A stretch of DNA of 64,000 nucleotides, from contig NZ_QXFI01000018.1 of assembly GCF_003584135.1 (NCBI RefSeq), positions 186,001 through 250,000 of the forward strand, in the 5' to 3' direction. The DNA is from Flagellimonas pelagia (GTDB lineage Bacteria > Bacteroidota > Bacteroidia > Flavobacteriales > Flavobacteriaceae). Of this stretch, positions 25,139 through 32,359 are shown in pieces; the stretch's first letter is position 1; every line of letters starts with the position of its first letter. Under the pieces are notes generated by a model. That model ran no database searches. It saw nothing but the letters and a program-made list of their open reading frames with translations, and was not told where the DNA came from. Both the position numbers and the translations under genes were made by a program.

Positions 25139-26254
25139 TTAAGAGAACATATCTTTCACCTTTTCGAAGAAAGATTTATCGGATTTTTCCGGTTTTGGCG
25201 TAAAATTCTCATCGTTCTGCATACGTTCAAAAAACTCTTTCTGCTCCTTGCTTACTTCTTTTGGGGTCCAAACATTCACATGCACCAAAAGATCCCCACT
25301 ACCATATCCGTTAAGGCTTGTAATCCCTTTACCCCTCAACCTCAATATCTTACCAGATTGTATTCCGGGTTCCAACTTAATACGGACCTTGCCGCCAATG
25401 GCGTCAATTTCTTTGGAGCTGCCCAAAACAGCTTCGGAAATGCTGATATAAAGATCATAATGCAAATTGTCCCCTTCCCGTTTCAACGTATCATGCTCCA
25501 CAGTCTCAATGGCCACCAACAAATCTCCGGGAACTCCGTTTCCTGGGGCTGAATTTCCCTTACCGGATACTTTTAATTGCATGCCATCTTCCACACCTGG
25601 TGGAATTTTGATGGAAACCGTCTCCTCTTCCACAATAAGCCCTTGGGCATCAGCGCCAGCGGGTCTTTTATCAATGGTCTGACCAGAACCACCGCACGTA
25701 CTACAGGTAGTGGCGGTTTGCATTCTACCCAATATGGTGTTGGTGATTTTGGTGATCTGGCCCGTTCCGTTACAGGTTGGGCAGGTTTTATAGGTTACCC
25801 CATCTGCCTGGACCTTTCTACGCACCTTCACCTTTTTCTCGACCCCGTGGGCCACTTCTTCCAGATTCAGTTTTACACGGATGCGAAGGTTACTTCCCTT
25901 CACCCTACGTTGTCCACTACCAAAGCCACCAAAGCCGCTAAAGCCACCGCCAAAGGCACCACCGAAAATATCCCCAAACTGACTGAAGATATCGTCCATG
26001 TTCATACCTCCACCGCCGAAGCCACCGCTTCCATCAAAAGCAGCATGGCCGAACTGGTCGTACTTGGCGCGCTTGTCGGGGTCACCAAGAACTTCATAAG
26101 CTTCTGCAGCCTTTTTGAACATTTCTTCTGCCTTGGCATCGCCGGGATTCTTGTCCGGGTGGTATTCAATGGCCTTCTTGCGATAGGCTTTTTTTATTTC
26201 CGCTGCGGATGCTCCCTTGGAGACTCCCAATATTTCGTAAAAATCCTCCTTCAT
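25139..26254 (-). CDS. dnaJ: DnaJ chaperone with only two zinc-finger motifs
   Basis: A 371-residue type I J protein: J domain 1-68 with HPD at 32-34, a Gly/Phe-rich region (about 73-112), a zinc region and two C-terminal substrate domains. The zinc region has CPTCNGTG (158-165) and CSTCGGSG (184-191) but not the usual first and fourth CxxCxGxG motifs. The segments there read VQADGVTYKT and RPAGADAQG instead. In E. coli terms zinc centre I is missing and centre II is kept. I recall the same arrangement in other Flavobacteriaceae. It follows grpE by 6 nt. Confidence 0.95.
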   Translation of the reverse strand: MKEDFYEILGVSKGASAAEIKKAYRKKAIEYHPDKNPGDAKAEEMFKKAAEAYEVLGDPDKRAKYDQFGHAAFDGSGGFGGGGMNMDDIFSQFGDIFGGAFGGGFSGFGGFGSGQRRVKGSNLRIRVKLNLEEVAHGVEKKVKVRRKVQADGVTYKTCPTCNGTGQITKITNTILGRMQTATTCSTCGGSGQTIDKRPAGADAQGLIVEEETVSIKIPPGVEDGMQLKVSGKGNSAPGNGVPGDLLVAIETVEHDTLKREGDNLHYDLYISISEAVLGSSKEIDAIGGKVRIKLEPGIQSGKILRLRGKGITSLNGYGSGDLLVHVNVWTPKEVSKEQKEFFERMQNDENFTPKPEKSDKSFFEKVKDMFS

Positions 26255-26260
26255 ATAACT

Positions 26261-26836
26261 CTAGTTACCTACCACAACTTTTGGGTGTCTGATGATTCTA
26301 TCTCCGAGTCTAAACCCTTTTTCGACCACATCGATGATCTTGCCTTTCAGTTTTTTATCGGGTGCGGGAATTTGGGTGATGGCATCGTGCACTTCGGCAT
26401 CAAAGGCATCGCCTGGTTTTGCCTCAACTTCTTCCAGACCTTTATTTTTTAGGGTCTCCTTGAATTTATTGCTGATGAGTTCCACCCCTTTGAACATTTC
26501 CTTATCCTCGGATTTGGAAAGTTCCTTCAGGGCACGGTCAAAATCGTCCATAACGGGCAATAGGGCCACCATGACTTCTTGTCCTGCCGTTTTGAACAGG
26601 TCCATGCGTTCTTTTGAGGTTCTTTTCTTGAAATTCTCAAACTCGGCAAAAAGTCTTAGGAACTTATCCTTTTCTTGGGCCAAATCCTGTCGCAATTGAT
26701 CCTCAACAGAAACCTTTTCTTCCTGTCCTTCATTTTGGTCCATATCCATATTTTCTTCGTTCAGCTCAGTATTATCGGTCGTTTGGCCATTGTTTAGCTC
26801 GTCTTCCATTTCCTCAACCTTACTGTTATTGCTCAT
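26261..26836 (-). CDS. grpE: GrpE nucleotide exchange factor
   Basis: The 191-residue protein has a long acidic, Asn/Gln/Glu-rich N-terminal tail (about 1-50), then the coiled coil LAQEKDKFLRLFAEFENFKKRTSKER and the beta domain (GDAFDAEVHDAITQIPAP, DVVEKGFRLGDRIIRHPKVVVG). It drives ADP/ATP exchange on DnaK. dnaJ follows 6 nt downstream; dnaK is not in this window. A strong -33/-7 promoter match precedes it. Confidence 0.96.
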   Translation of the reverse strand: MSNNSKVEEMEDELNNGQTTDNTELNEENMDMDQNEGQEEKVSVEDQLRQDLAQEKDKFLRLFAEFENFKKRTSKERMDLFKTAGQEVMVALLPVMDDFDRALKELSKSEDKEMFKGVELISNKFKETLKNKGLEEVEAKPGDAFDAEVHDAITQIPAPDKKLKGKIIDVVEKGFRLGDRIIRHPKVVVGN

Positions 26837-26868
26837 TTTATGTCTGTTTTGTTTCCGTTTTGAAAGGG

Positions 26869-26901
26869 CAAAAGTACTGCCAATTGTCCAAAAATGTCAA
26901 A
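26869..26901 (-). promoter_or_regulatory. Promoter of grpE-dnaJ
   Basis: On the minus strand TTTG (complement of 26898-26901) is followed after 21 nt by TACTTTTG (complement of 26869-26876). Both match the Bacteroidota -33 and -7 elements. No CIRCE inverted repeat is visible. Confidence 0.65.
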
Positions 26902-26915
26902 ATGTCACCACAAAT

Positions 26916-26942
26916 CACAAAAAAATCCGCCTAGGCGGATTT
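26916..26942 (-). terminator. Terminator of the TIGR01777 gene
   Basis: AAATCCGCCT and AGGCGGATTT (26923-26942) form a 20-nt palindrome: an 8-bp stem with a CTAG loop. The adjoining A-run gives a U-run on the minus strand. It is 30 nt after the stop. Confidence 0.85.
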
Positions 26943-26971
26943 ATAATCGTATCGTATTGAACCTTTTAAGT

Positions 26972-27934
26972 TCAGATCAGCTCATTTTTAGCGGCCTCCA
27001 AAGGAGAAGTTTCCTCTTCTTTTGCACTTGAATACAAATCCTGTAAAGCCGTGCAGATATTGGCATGCTGGAAGGTAAAACCTTTTTTTTCAATCTTTTT
27101 GCTGCTCACCCGCTGGCTGGCCAATACCAAAGTTGACATTTTGCCCAAAACTGCCCTAAGGACAAATTTGGGTACATGGGGCATCCATAACGGGCGTTCC
27201 AATATTCTGGCCACTTCCTTGGTCATTTTAGTATTGGTTACTGGATTGGGTGCAACCCCATTGTAAACTCCTTTCAAGTTGTTCTCGACTATAAAGACGA
27301 ACAGTTGCGCCAAATCCTCAATATGGATCCACGACTGCCATTGGTTACCACTGCCCAGCGGCGATCCCACAAAATTCTTGATGGGAAGGGCCAATTTAGG
27401 AAGAGCCCCACCTTCCGTAGACAGAACAACCCCTATACGCACTTTGGCCACATTAATGCCGAGCTCTTTGAACGTATCCGCCTCGGCTTCCCATTTTTTG
27501 ACCACCTTGCCCAAAAATCCTTTATCCAAATCTTTTTCATCTTCTTCGTAGTAATGGGAAAGAGAATCGGGATAAATGCCAATGGCCGATGCGGAAACCA
27601 AACATTCCACATCATTGGCCCCAACTTGCTCTAACCCTTTTTTTAGGGTTTTCAAGCTGTTCACCCTACTTGAAATCACTTTTTTCTTATGAATGGGAGT
27701 CCATTTTTTAGCGATGTTGGTACCCGCAAGATTGATAATGGCCTGCACATTTTTGAAACAATTCAAATCAATTTCACCTTTAGATGGGTTCCAATAAAAG
27801 CCTTGAAAATCTTCCGATATGGTGATTTTATCCTTGCTCGTGGTCAAATAGTTTACGGGAATGCCCTTGGAATGCAAGACATTGGTGATTGCTTGGCCCA
27901 CCAGACCCGTTGCCCCTGTAATCAACACCCTCAT
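26972..27934 (-). CDS. TIGR01777-family SDR epimerase (YfcH-like)
   Basis: A 320-residue extended short-chain dehydrogenase/epimerase-like protein. The N-terminal Rossmann motif is ITGATGLVGQAI. The TIGR01777 signature parts are INLAGTNIAKKWTPIHKKKVISSRVNSLKTL, SASAIGIYPD, VGSPLGSGNQWQSWIHIEDL and YNGVAPNPVTN; a C-terminal DUF1731 part (RPLWMPHVPKFVLRAVLGKMSTLVLASQ) follows. Function is undefined; NAD(P) binding is expected. It is a single-gene unit with its own -7 box and terminator. Confidence 0.92.
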   Translation of the reverse strand: MRVLITGATGLVGQAITNVLHSKGIPVNYLTTSKDKITISEDFQGFYWNPSKGEIDLNCFKNVQAIINLAGTNIAKKWTPIHKKKVISSRVNSLKTLKKGLEQVGANDVECLVSASAIGIYPDSLSHYYEEDEKDLDKGFLGKVVKKWEAEADTFKELGINVAKVRIGVVLSTEGGALPKLALPIKNFVGSPLGSGNQWQSWIHIEDLAQLFVFIVENNLKGVYNGVAPNPVTNTKMTKEVARILERPLWMPHVPKFVLRAVLGKMSTLVLASQRVSSKKIEKKGFTFQHANICTALQDLYSSAKEEETSPLEAAKNELI

Positions 27935-27950
27935 ACTATCATATTTGACA

Positions 27951-27958
27951 CAAATTTA
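27951..27958 (-). promoter_or_regulatory. Candidate -7 box of the TIGR01777 gene
   Basis: The complement of CAAATTTA is TAAATTTG, an exact TAnnTTTG, 16 nt before the ATG. No matching -33 element is seen. Confidence 0.4.
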
Positions 27959-28071
27959 ATGGTTTAAGTGGCTGTTTCTGAGATGTTAATTTAGGTTTAA
28001 CACTATTGTTCAAACTTTAAAACTTTTTAAGACAATCTGGGTCACCGGCATTAACAGTATCTTGGCAAGGT

Positions 28072-28734
28072 CTAATTTTTAACAGCCCGGAGCATTTCGC
28101 GTTTTCCTGGCGGTCCGGGCAATCGCTCAACAGTAAAGCCAACGGCCTGCATGGCCCTACGTACACTGCCTTTGGCAGCGTAGGTAACCAAAACCCCACC
28201 TTGTACCAATGCTTCATACATTATCTTGAAAATGTCCTCAGTCCACAAGTCGGGCTGTACCCGGGCACCAAAGGCATCAAAATAAATGAGGTTGAACTTA
28301 TTCAAATCCTTGATTTCCCTAAAATCCTTCTTTTGTTTGAGCAGATGGAAAGCATCGGTAACGGACACCGATTCTTCCCAATGGGATTGATGCATTAACC
28401 GAAACAATTCCTCTGAATCTTCCGCCTTTAATTGATGACAATAATCCAAATGCCCCACTTCTTCCAAGGTAACCGGATAGGCCTCTACCCCAACATAATG
28501 TATTCTGAGGTGTTGCTTTGGAGCTTCCAATAAGGTGATGAGAGCATTTAGCCCAGTTCCGAAGCCAATTTCCAAAACATGGATCTCACTGTTTTGGAAC
28601 AATCGCAGACCGTGTTCCATAAAAACATGGTAGGCCTCCTGTATAGCGCCATGTTTGGAATGGTACTGTTCGTCCCAGTCCTCAATTTGGATGGTTTTGG
28701 AGCCGTCCCCGGTAACGATGATTTTTCTTTTCAA
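28072..28734 (-). CDS. mnmD: MnmD-like tRNA (mnm5s2U34) methyltransferase
   Basis: A 220-residue stand-alone version of the methyltransferase half of MnmC (DUF752). SAM-binding LEIGFGTGLNALITLLEA is followed by HYVGVEAYPVTLEEV, then the FDAFGARVQPDLWTEDIF catalytic block and VTYAAKGSVRRAMQAVGFTVERLPGPPGKREMLRA. It should perform the last methylation of 5-methylaminomethyl-2-thiouridine at the tRNA wobble base. The oxidase half is absent, as in many Bacteroidota. It lies 3 nt after the DUF4920 gene on the same strand. Confidence 0.92.
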   Translation of the reverse strand: MKRKIIVTGDGSKTIQIEDWDEQYHSKHGAIQEAYHVFMEHGLRLFQNSEIHVLEIGFGTGLNALITLLEAPKQHLRIHYVGVEAYPVTLEEVGHLDYCHQLKAEDSEELFRLMHQSHWEESVSVTDAFHLLKQKKDFREIKDLNKFNLIYFDAFGARVQPDLWTEDIFKIMYEALVQGGVLVTYAAKGSVRRAMQAVGFTVERLPGPPGKREMLRAVKN

Positions 28735-28737
28735 GAT

Positions 28738-29208
28738 TTAATTGGCGATGAGCACGCCGTCTGCTTCAAAACGGAGTGTCTTTTTGGGAGCAGTGATCAG
28801 AGCAATCTCATCTTCCGAAGCGCCTTCGTCCTCAGCGAAATGTTTTTGATCCTCTACGGACATTTCTTCAAAAAAAGCGGCACCGTTCATCACCACAGTT
28901 TTGCCGGCAGCATCCTTGGGAACGAAGAACCCATAGTCTTTAAAACGCACAAAAACCTCATTATCGGCATCCAACTTCACCTTCATCCAACAGCCCTTGG
29001 CCTGGCACACTTCGGTAATCTCCCCAACCATCTGTGTTTGAAGGGAATCCTTAACACCAATACCATCATAAGTGGCGGATGATTTGACGGCTTTGCCCGA
29101 AACTTCGAACTCCTGACCGTAATAATCGCCCTTAATGGCCTCCTGCTTGCAGGAGGAAACTCCCAAAATCAGTAACAATACAATAGAGATAGTGTTAAAA
29201 ACCTTCAT
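28738..29208 (-). CDS. DUF4920 lipoprotein
   Basis: The 156-residue protein has a lipoprotein signal ending GVSSC and a small beta domain (YDGIGVKDSLQTQMVGEITEVCQAKGCWMKVKLD, FVRFKDYGFFVPKDAAGKTVVMNG). Cys residues in EVCQAKGCWM are conserved in DUF4920 and could bind a metal. Family function is unsettled. The mnmD gene follows after 3 nt, which looks like chance operon placement rather than a pathway link. Confidence 0.88.
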   Translation of the reverse strand: MKVFNTISIVLLLILGVSSCKQEAIKGDYYGQEFEVSGKAVKSSATYDGIGVKDSLQTQMVGEITEVCQAKGCWMKVKLDADNEVFVRFKDYGFFVPKDAAGKTVVMNGAAFFEEMSVEDQKHFAEDEGASEDEIALITAPKKTLRFEADGVLIAN

Positions 29209-29227
29209 TTTTAATAAGTTTTAAAAG

Positions 29228-29257
29228 TTTGTAGATCAAGTATGATATTTAGATTTG
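29228..29257 (+). promoter_or_regulatory. Promoter of the branched-chain aminotransferase gene
   Basis: TTTG (29228-29231), an 18-nt spacer and TAGATTTG (29250-29257) match the Bacteroidota -33/-7 promoter. The leader before ATG 29315 is about 50 nt. This is one of the best promoter matches in the window. Confidence 0.7.
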
Positions 29258-29314
29258 TATAACGCTCAAAACTAACAATAAATAGCTAATTTTAACATTG
29301 CAAATGTAAGTGAT

Positions 29315-30382
29315 ATGGAAACAATGGTTAACAACATAGCTATAGAGAAAGCTAAAACCTCCAAAATCCATGAGGTGGATTTTGACAATCTATCCTTTGG
29401 AAGCGTTTATACAGACCACATGTTGGTCTGCGATTACAAAAATGGCGAATGGGAAGCCCCCAAGATTGTTCCCTATCAACCCATTACCCTAGATCCTTCG
29501 GCCAAAATCTTCCATTACGGTCAATCTATCTTTGAAGGGATGAAAGCCTATAAGGATGATGATGGCAAGGTATTTTTGTTCCGTCCTTTGGAAAATTTCA
29601 AGCGATTGAACAAATCAGCGGAACGTTTGGCCATTCCACAATTGCCAGAATCCTTTTTTATGGATGGACTCCATGCGCTCATCCAATTGGAAAGTGATTG
29701 GATCCCAACCAATGCGGGGAGTTCCTTGTATATTAGACCCTTTATTTTTGCATCAGGGACAGGTTTCCATGCCTCCCCGGCCAATGAATATAAATTCATC
29801 ATCGCATGTGCACCATCCGGTTCCTATTTTTCAGGAAAGGTGAAAGTGTTGATTGAAGAAACCTATTCCCGTGCCGCCAATGGCGGTGTAGGATATGCCA
29901 AAGCAGGTGGAAACTATGCCGGACAGTTTTACCCAACCAAGTTGGCTGCGGACAAAGGGTACCAACAAGTGATCTGGACAGACGACAATGCACACGAATA
30001 CATAGAAGAGGCTGGTGCCATGAACGTTTTTGTTCGCATCAACGATACTTTGATGACCGCCCCGACAAATGATCGTATCTTGGATGGAATTACCCGAAAA
30101 AGCATATTGGACATTGCCAAGGACGAAGGTATCAAAACAGAAGTGAGGAAGATTTCCGTTCACGAATTGGTGGAAGCTGCCAAAAATGGCTCCCTCAAGG
30201 AAATGTTCGGTGCCGGGACCGCAGCAGTGGTATCCCCCATTTCAGGGTTTGGCTATCATGGGGAAGAATATGAACTTCCAGAATTGAAGGACAGTTATGC
30301 CTCCATGTTGAAAAAGCGGATTACCGATATACAGTACAACCGGGCTGAAGACAAGTTTGGATGGCGGTATCCCGTTGAATAA
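29315..30382 (+). CDS. ilvE: Branched-chain amino acid aminotransferase
   Basis: A 355-residue fold-type IV PLP enzyme. FHYGQSIFEGMKAYKDDDGKVFLFRP is the N-terminal family block, the PLP Lys is in GVGYAKAGGNYAG, and EYIEEAGAMNVF with ILDGITRKSILDIA bind cofactor phosphate and substrate. It is of the long type II BCAT type, transferring the amino group between Val/Leu/Ile and 2-oxoglutarate. A Met at residue 4 is an alternative start. It is monocistronic, between a good promoter and a strong terminator. Confidence 0.95.
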   Translation: METMVNNIAIEKAKTSKIHEVDFDNLSFGSVYTDHMLVCDYKNGEWEAPKIVPYQPITLDPSAKIFHYGQSIFEGMKAYKDDDGKVFLFRPLENFKRLNKSAERLAIPQLPESFFMDGLHALIQLESDWIPTNAGSSLYIRPFIFASGTGFHASPANEYKFIIACAPSGSYFSGKVKVLIEETYSRAANGGVGYAKAGGNYAGQFYPTKLAADKGYQQVIWTDDNAHEYIEEAGAMNVFVRINDTLMTAPTNDRILDGITRKSILDIAKDEGIKTEVRKISVHELVEAAKNGSLKEMFGAGTAAVVSPISGFGYHGEEYELPELKDSYASMLKKRITDIQYNRAEDKFGWRYPVE

Positions 30383-30391
30383 TAAAATGAA

Positions 30392-30419
30392 AAAGCACCT
30401 TAAAAGGTGCTTTTTTTAT
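30392..30419. terminator. Bidirectional terminator between ilvE and the MazG-like gene
   Basis: AAAGCACCTT (30392-30401) pairs perfectly with AAGGTGCTTT (30404-30413) around a 2-nt spacer, with a T-run on the plus side and A-run (U-run on minus) on the other. It serves ilvE and the convergent gene ending at 30416. Confidence 0.9.
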
Positions 30420-30802
30420 TTGTCCATGATTGTTTGGATGTCCGGTTTAAAATAGTTGGGGCCCTTCAATACCTTTCCATCTTCTCGATAAATCGGCTTG
30501 CCATCCGCCCCTAACTTGCTCATATTGCTTCTTTGGATTTCCTCAAAGACTTCCTCTATTTTGTACTGCATACCATGCTCCAAAATGGTGCCACAAAGAA
30601 TGTACAACATATCGCCAAGAGCATCGGCCACCTCAACCAAATCCCCATCATTGGCCGCTTCCAGATATTCCCTGTTCTCCTCATCCATCAAATTGAACCT
30701 CAACATGTTCTTTTCTTTCCCTAGATCTGCCACTGGTTCATGTAACACCCCAAGACCGAAGGAATTGTGAAAAAGCTCTACTGCCCTTATTTTACTTTCC
30801 AT
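30416..30802 (-). CDS. MazG-like nucleoside triphosphate pyrophosphohydrolase
   Basis: The 128-residue all-alpha protein has the metal-binding pattern EENREYLEAANDGDLVEVADALGDMLY (EExxE, then ExxD), as in the MazG/HisE/dUTPase-2 superfamily, followed by a C-terminal KLGADGKPIYREDGKVLKGPNYF tail that contacts nucleotide in relatives. It probably hydrolyses a non-canonical or excess NTP to NMP and PPi. The specific substrate is unknown. Its end overlaps the shared terminator. Confidence 0.85.
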   Translation of the reverse strand: MESKIRAVELFHNSFGLGVLHEPVADLGKEKNMLRFNLMDEENREYLEAANDGDLVEVADALGDMLYILCGTILEHGMQYKIEEVFEEIQRSNMSKLGADGKPIYREDGKVLKGPNYFKPDIQTIMDK

Positions 30803-30818
30803 TGCTTTCGATTTGATT

Positions 30819-30826
30819 TAGATTTG
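30819..30826 (+). promoter_or_regulatory. Candidate -7 box of the 62-aa membrane protein gene
   Basis: TAGATTTG is an exact TAnnTTTG, 16 nt upstream of ATG 30843. The TTG at 30802-30804 is only 14 nt upstream, short of normal spacing. Confidence 0.4.
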
Positions 30827-30842
30827 CATAAAAGTAAAAAAT

Positions 30843-31031
30843 ATGTTCAGCACAGGACAGTTAATTTTCGCCATTCTTTTTTTTCTGGCTTTTGTGGTTA
30901 TCATCGCCCTATCTTATAAAAAGGATAAAAAATTGCATCGGAAAAATTACAAAGGTGTCATCTGGATTCTTATTTCCTTTATAACTTTCATAATAATCCT
31001 TTTTTTAATCAAATACTTTCTCAAAAATTAA
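30843..31031 (+). CDS. Small two-helix membrane protein, unknown
   Basis: The 62-residue protein has two membrane helices (about 6-24 and 42-59) joined by a very basic loop (SYKKDKKLHRKNYKG), placing that loop in the cytoplasm. Proteins of this size and pattern are widespread in Flavobacteriaceae without assigned function. It is divergent from the MazG-like gene and 113 nt ahead of the SVN peptide gene at 31145. Confidence 0.72.
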   Translation: MFSTGQLIFAILFFLAFVVIIALSYKKDKKLHRKNYKGVIWILISFITFIIILFLIKYFLKN

Positions 31032-31068
31032 CAGCTGCATTGTGTTTACCACAAAAATGTTCATTTAC

Positions 31069-31085
31069 ACAACATTAAATGTTGT
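31069..31085. promoter_or_regulatory. Palindromic operator candidate
   Basis: ACAACATT-A-AATGTTGT is a perfect 8-bp inverted repeat around one base. It ends in the -33 element of the promoter at 31085-31120, a position where a repressor would block the polymerase. No adjacent regulator gene is present. An RNA hairpin is less likely because it lies upstream of the predicted transcript start. Confidence 0.4.
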
Positions 31086-31120
31086 TTGATTCACATACTA
31101 TAGGAAAAACCGTACTTTTG
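31085..31120 (+). promoter_or_regulatory. Candidate promoter of the SVN-peptide/crcB unit
   Basis: TTTG (31085-31088) and TACTTTTG (31113-31120) are 24 nt apart, slightly long. Transcription would start near 31127, giving a short leader before ATG 31145 and excluding the upstream in-frame Met at 31079. Confidence 0.5.
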
Positions 31121-31144
31121 TTTAACATTAATTTAGCAGAAAAA

Positions 31145-31324
31145 ATGACGTTATTCCTAAGCATTCTTTTCATTTTGCTCGCTATTAATGCAATACTGTT
31201 GATTTTTAGCGTCAACGGGGCAGGCGAAAGATTAAGAAAACCTATTCAAAAAATTTCGGAGACCTCACTTCCAAGACTCTTCCCCCGAGAGACATCCGAA
31301 ACCGAATACAAGGAAGCGGTATAG
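31145..31324 (+). CDS. Small membrane protein with SVN motif, extended relative of the 8377/8547 pair
   Basis: From ATG 31145 the product is 59 residues. Its first 25 residues align without a gap to the micro-peptides at 8377 and 8547: F4, L8, L11, L12, N15, L18, L19, S22, V23 and N24 are shared by all three. After that it adds a basic-amphipathic soluble tail (KPIQKISETSLPRLFPRE) absent from the short forms. The crcB ATG lies 16 nt after its stop, so it is likely co-transcribed with the fluoride channel. No function is known. Confidence 0.72.
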   Translation: MTLFLSILFILLAINAILLIFSVNGAGERLRKPIQKISETSLPRLFPRETSETEYKEAV

Positions 31325-31340
31325 TTTGTACCTTTAGGGC

Positions 31341-31715
31341 ATGAAACAGGCCTTTCTTGTTTTTTTAGGTGGGGGATTTGGCAGCGTAATGCGCTACCTG
31401 ATTTCCAAACCACTAAATCCTTTGCTCCATAATTTTTTCCTTGGCACCTTTCTTGTCAATATTTTGGGCTGCTTGCTCATCGGACTAGTTTTAGGTTTAT
31501 CTGCTAAGGGAAATATTCTTTCATACAATAGCACCTTGTTCTTCGCCACAGGTTTTTGTGGCGGGTTCACTACCTTCTCTGCCTTCGCTTTTGAAAAACA
31601 TTCCCTTCTCAGGAACGGAGACTTCTTAAATTTGGGCTTTTATATGGTCGCCAGCATCTGTTTGGGTGTTCTTGCCGTAGTTTTGGGCCTTTGGCTGGCC
31701 AAACAACTTGGTTAG
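31341..31715 (+). CDS. crcB: CrcB/FluC fluoride ion channel
   Basis: A 124-residue protein with four membrane helices. GGGFGSVMRYLIS starts helix 1, FLVNILGCLLIGLVLG carries the conserved Asn of helix 2, and GFCGGFTTFSAFAFEK is the helix 3 break with the Phe pair of the fluoride path. It exports fluoride as a dual-topology dimer, so one gene is enough. No fluoride riboswitch consensus is seen upstream; it is behind the SVN peptide gene by 16 nt. Confidence 0.95.
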   Translation: MKQAFLVFLGGGFGSVMRYLISKPLNPLLHNFFLGTFLVNILGCLLIGLVLGLSAKGNILSYNSTLFFATGFCGGFTTFSAFAFEKHSLLRNGDFLNLGFYMVASICLGVLAVVLGLWLAKQLG

Positions 31716-31863
31716 TTATAAATTACATTTTTATAGTTAATTTTTGTTAAAACTTAAACATTAATACTTGCTTTGATGGTTTTTAATGACAAAAATTAAT
31801 TTCCAAAGAGAGTATGTTAAAAAAAAATCAACAAATAAATAACAAAAGTTTATTTAAAATCAG

Positions 31864-31894
31864 ATACCCCTAAAATATTAGGGGTATTTTTTTT
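31864..31894 (+). terminator. Intrinsic terminator, probably of the crcB transcript
   Basis: ATACCCCTAA (31864-31873) pairs with TTAGGGGTAT (31878-31887) around an AATA loop, then T-run. It lies 150 nt after the crcB stop, so there is a long AT-rich 3' tail or a separate short RNA in between. Confidence 0.8.
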
Positions 31895-31896
31895 AT

Positions 31897-31922
31897 ACCC
31901 ATAAAAATGGGTGGATAACCCA
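31897..31922 (+). other. Two mutually exclusive hairpins after the terminator
   Basis: ACCCAT (31897-31902) can pair with ATGGGT (31907-31912), or TGGGT (31908-31912) can pair with ACCCA (31918-31922). Both use the same strand segment, and the upstream GGGGTA could also compete. They lie between the crcB terminator and the P-II promoter. They may be chance or a relic of the attenuator type. Confidence 0.3.
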
Positions 31923-31953
31923 CTCATTTTTAATAGTCTTTTGTGAATTACTA

Positions 31954-31961
31954 TATATTTG
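31954..31961 (+). promoter_or_regulatory. Candidate -7 box of the P-II/amt cluster
   Basis: TATATTTG is an exact TAnnTTTG, 31 nt ahead of ATG 31985. It favours that start over the in-frame codon at 31943. No sigma-54 -24/-12 pair was found. Confidence 0.5.
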
Positions 31962-31984
31962 AGACATCAATTAACTACTTAATT

Positions 31985-32323
31985 ATGAAAAAAGTCGAGG
32001 CAATTATTAGAAAATCGAAGTTTGATGAAGTGAAGAAAGCACTCCATCAGATTGAGGTCAATTTCTTCAGTTACTGGGATGTAACAGGAGTTGGCAATGA
32101 AAAACAAGGACATGTGTATCGTGGTATTTCTTACAGCACCAGCGATATACAGAGGAGGTATTTGGTTATCGTGGTATCCGATGACTTTCTGGAAAGAACC
32201 GTAAATGTATTATTGGACACTGCAAGCACCGGCAACGTGGGAGATGGAAAAATATTCGTTTCCGACATGATCGAGGCCTACAGAATCAGGACCAAGGAAA
32301 GCGGTAGCGCCGGAATCAATTAA
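31985..32323 (+). CDS. glnK: P-II nitrogen regulatory protein
   Basis: The 112-residue P-II protein starts MKKVEAIIRKSKFDEVKKAL. Its T-loop is GHVYRGISYSTSDIQRRY, with a Tyr at the same register as Tyr51 of E. coli GlnB, the uridylylation site. The B- and C-loops follow in TASTGNVGDGKIFVSDMIEAYRIRTKESG. The T-loop tip departs from the enterobacterial one (STSDIQRR instead of MVDFLPKV), so modification and partner preference may differ. It is 36 nt upstream of amt, which marks it as a GlnK-type channel gate. Confidence 0.94.
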   Translation: MKKVEAIIRKSKFDEVKKALHQIEVNFFSYWDVTGVGNEKQGHVYRGISYSTSDIQRRYLVIVVSDDFLERTVNVLLDTASTGNVGDGKIFVSDMIEAYRIRTKESGSAGIN

Positions 32324-32359
32324 AAGTATAACCAAAAAACAACTCAAAAAATTTAGATT

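Noticed and set aside
31079..31144. Longer start for the SVN/crcB peptide at 31079
   Set aside because: The 22 added residues lie on the palindrome and promoter. The predicted transcript begins after 31120, and the shorter start matches the length of the relatives at 8377 and 8547.
31716..31940. Fluoride riboswitch or sigma-54 promoter near crcB and P-II
   Set aside because: No crcB-type riboswitch consensus is visible, and no TGGCAC-N5-TTGC pair was found.
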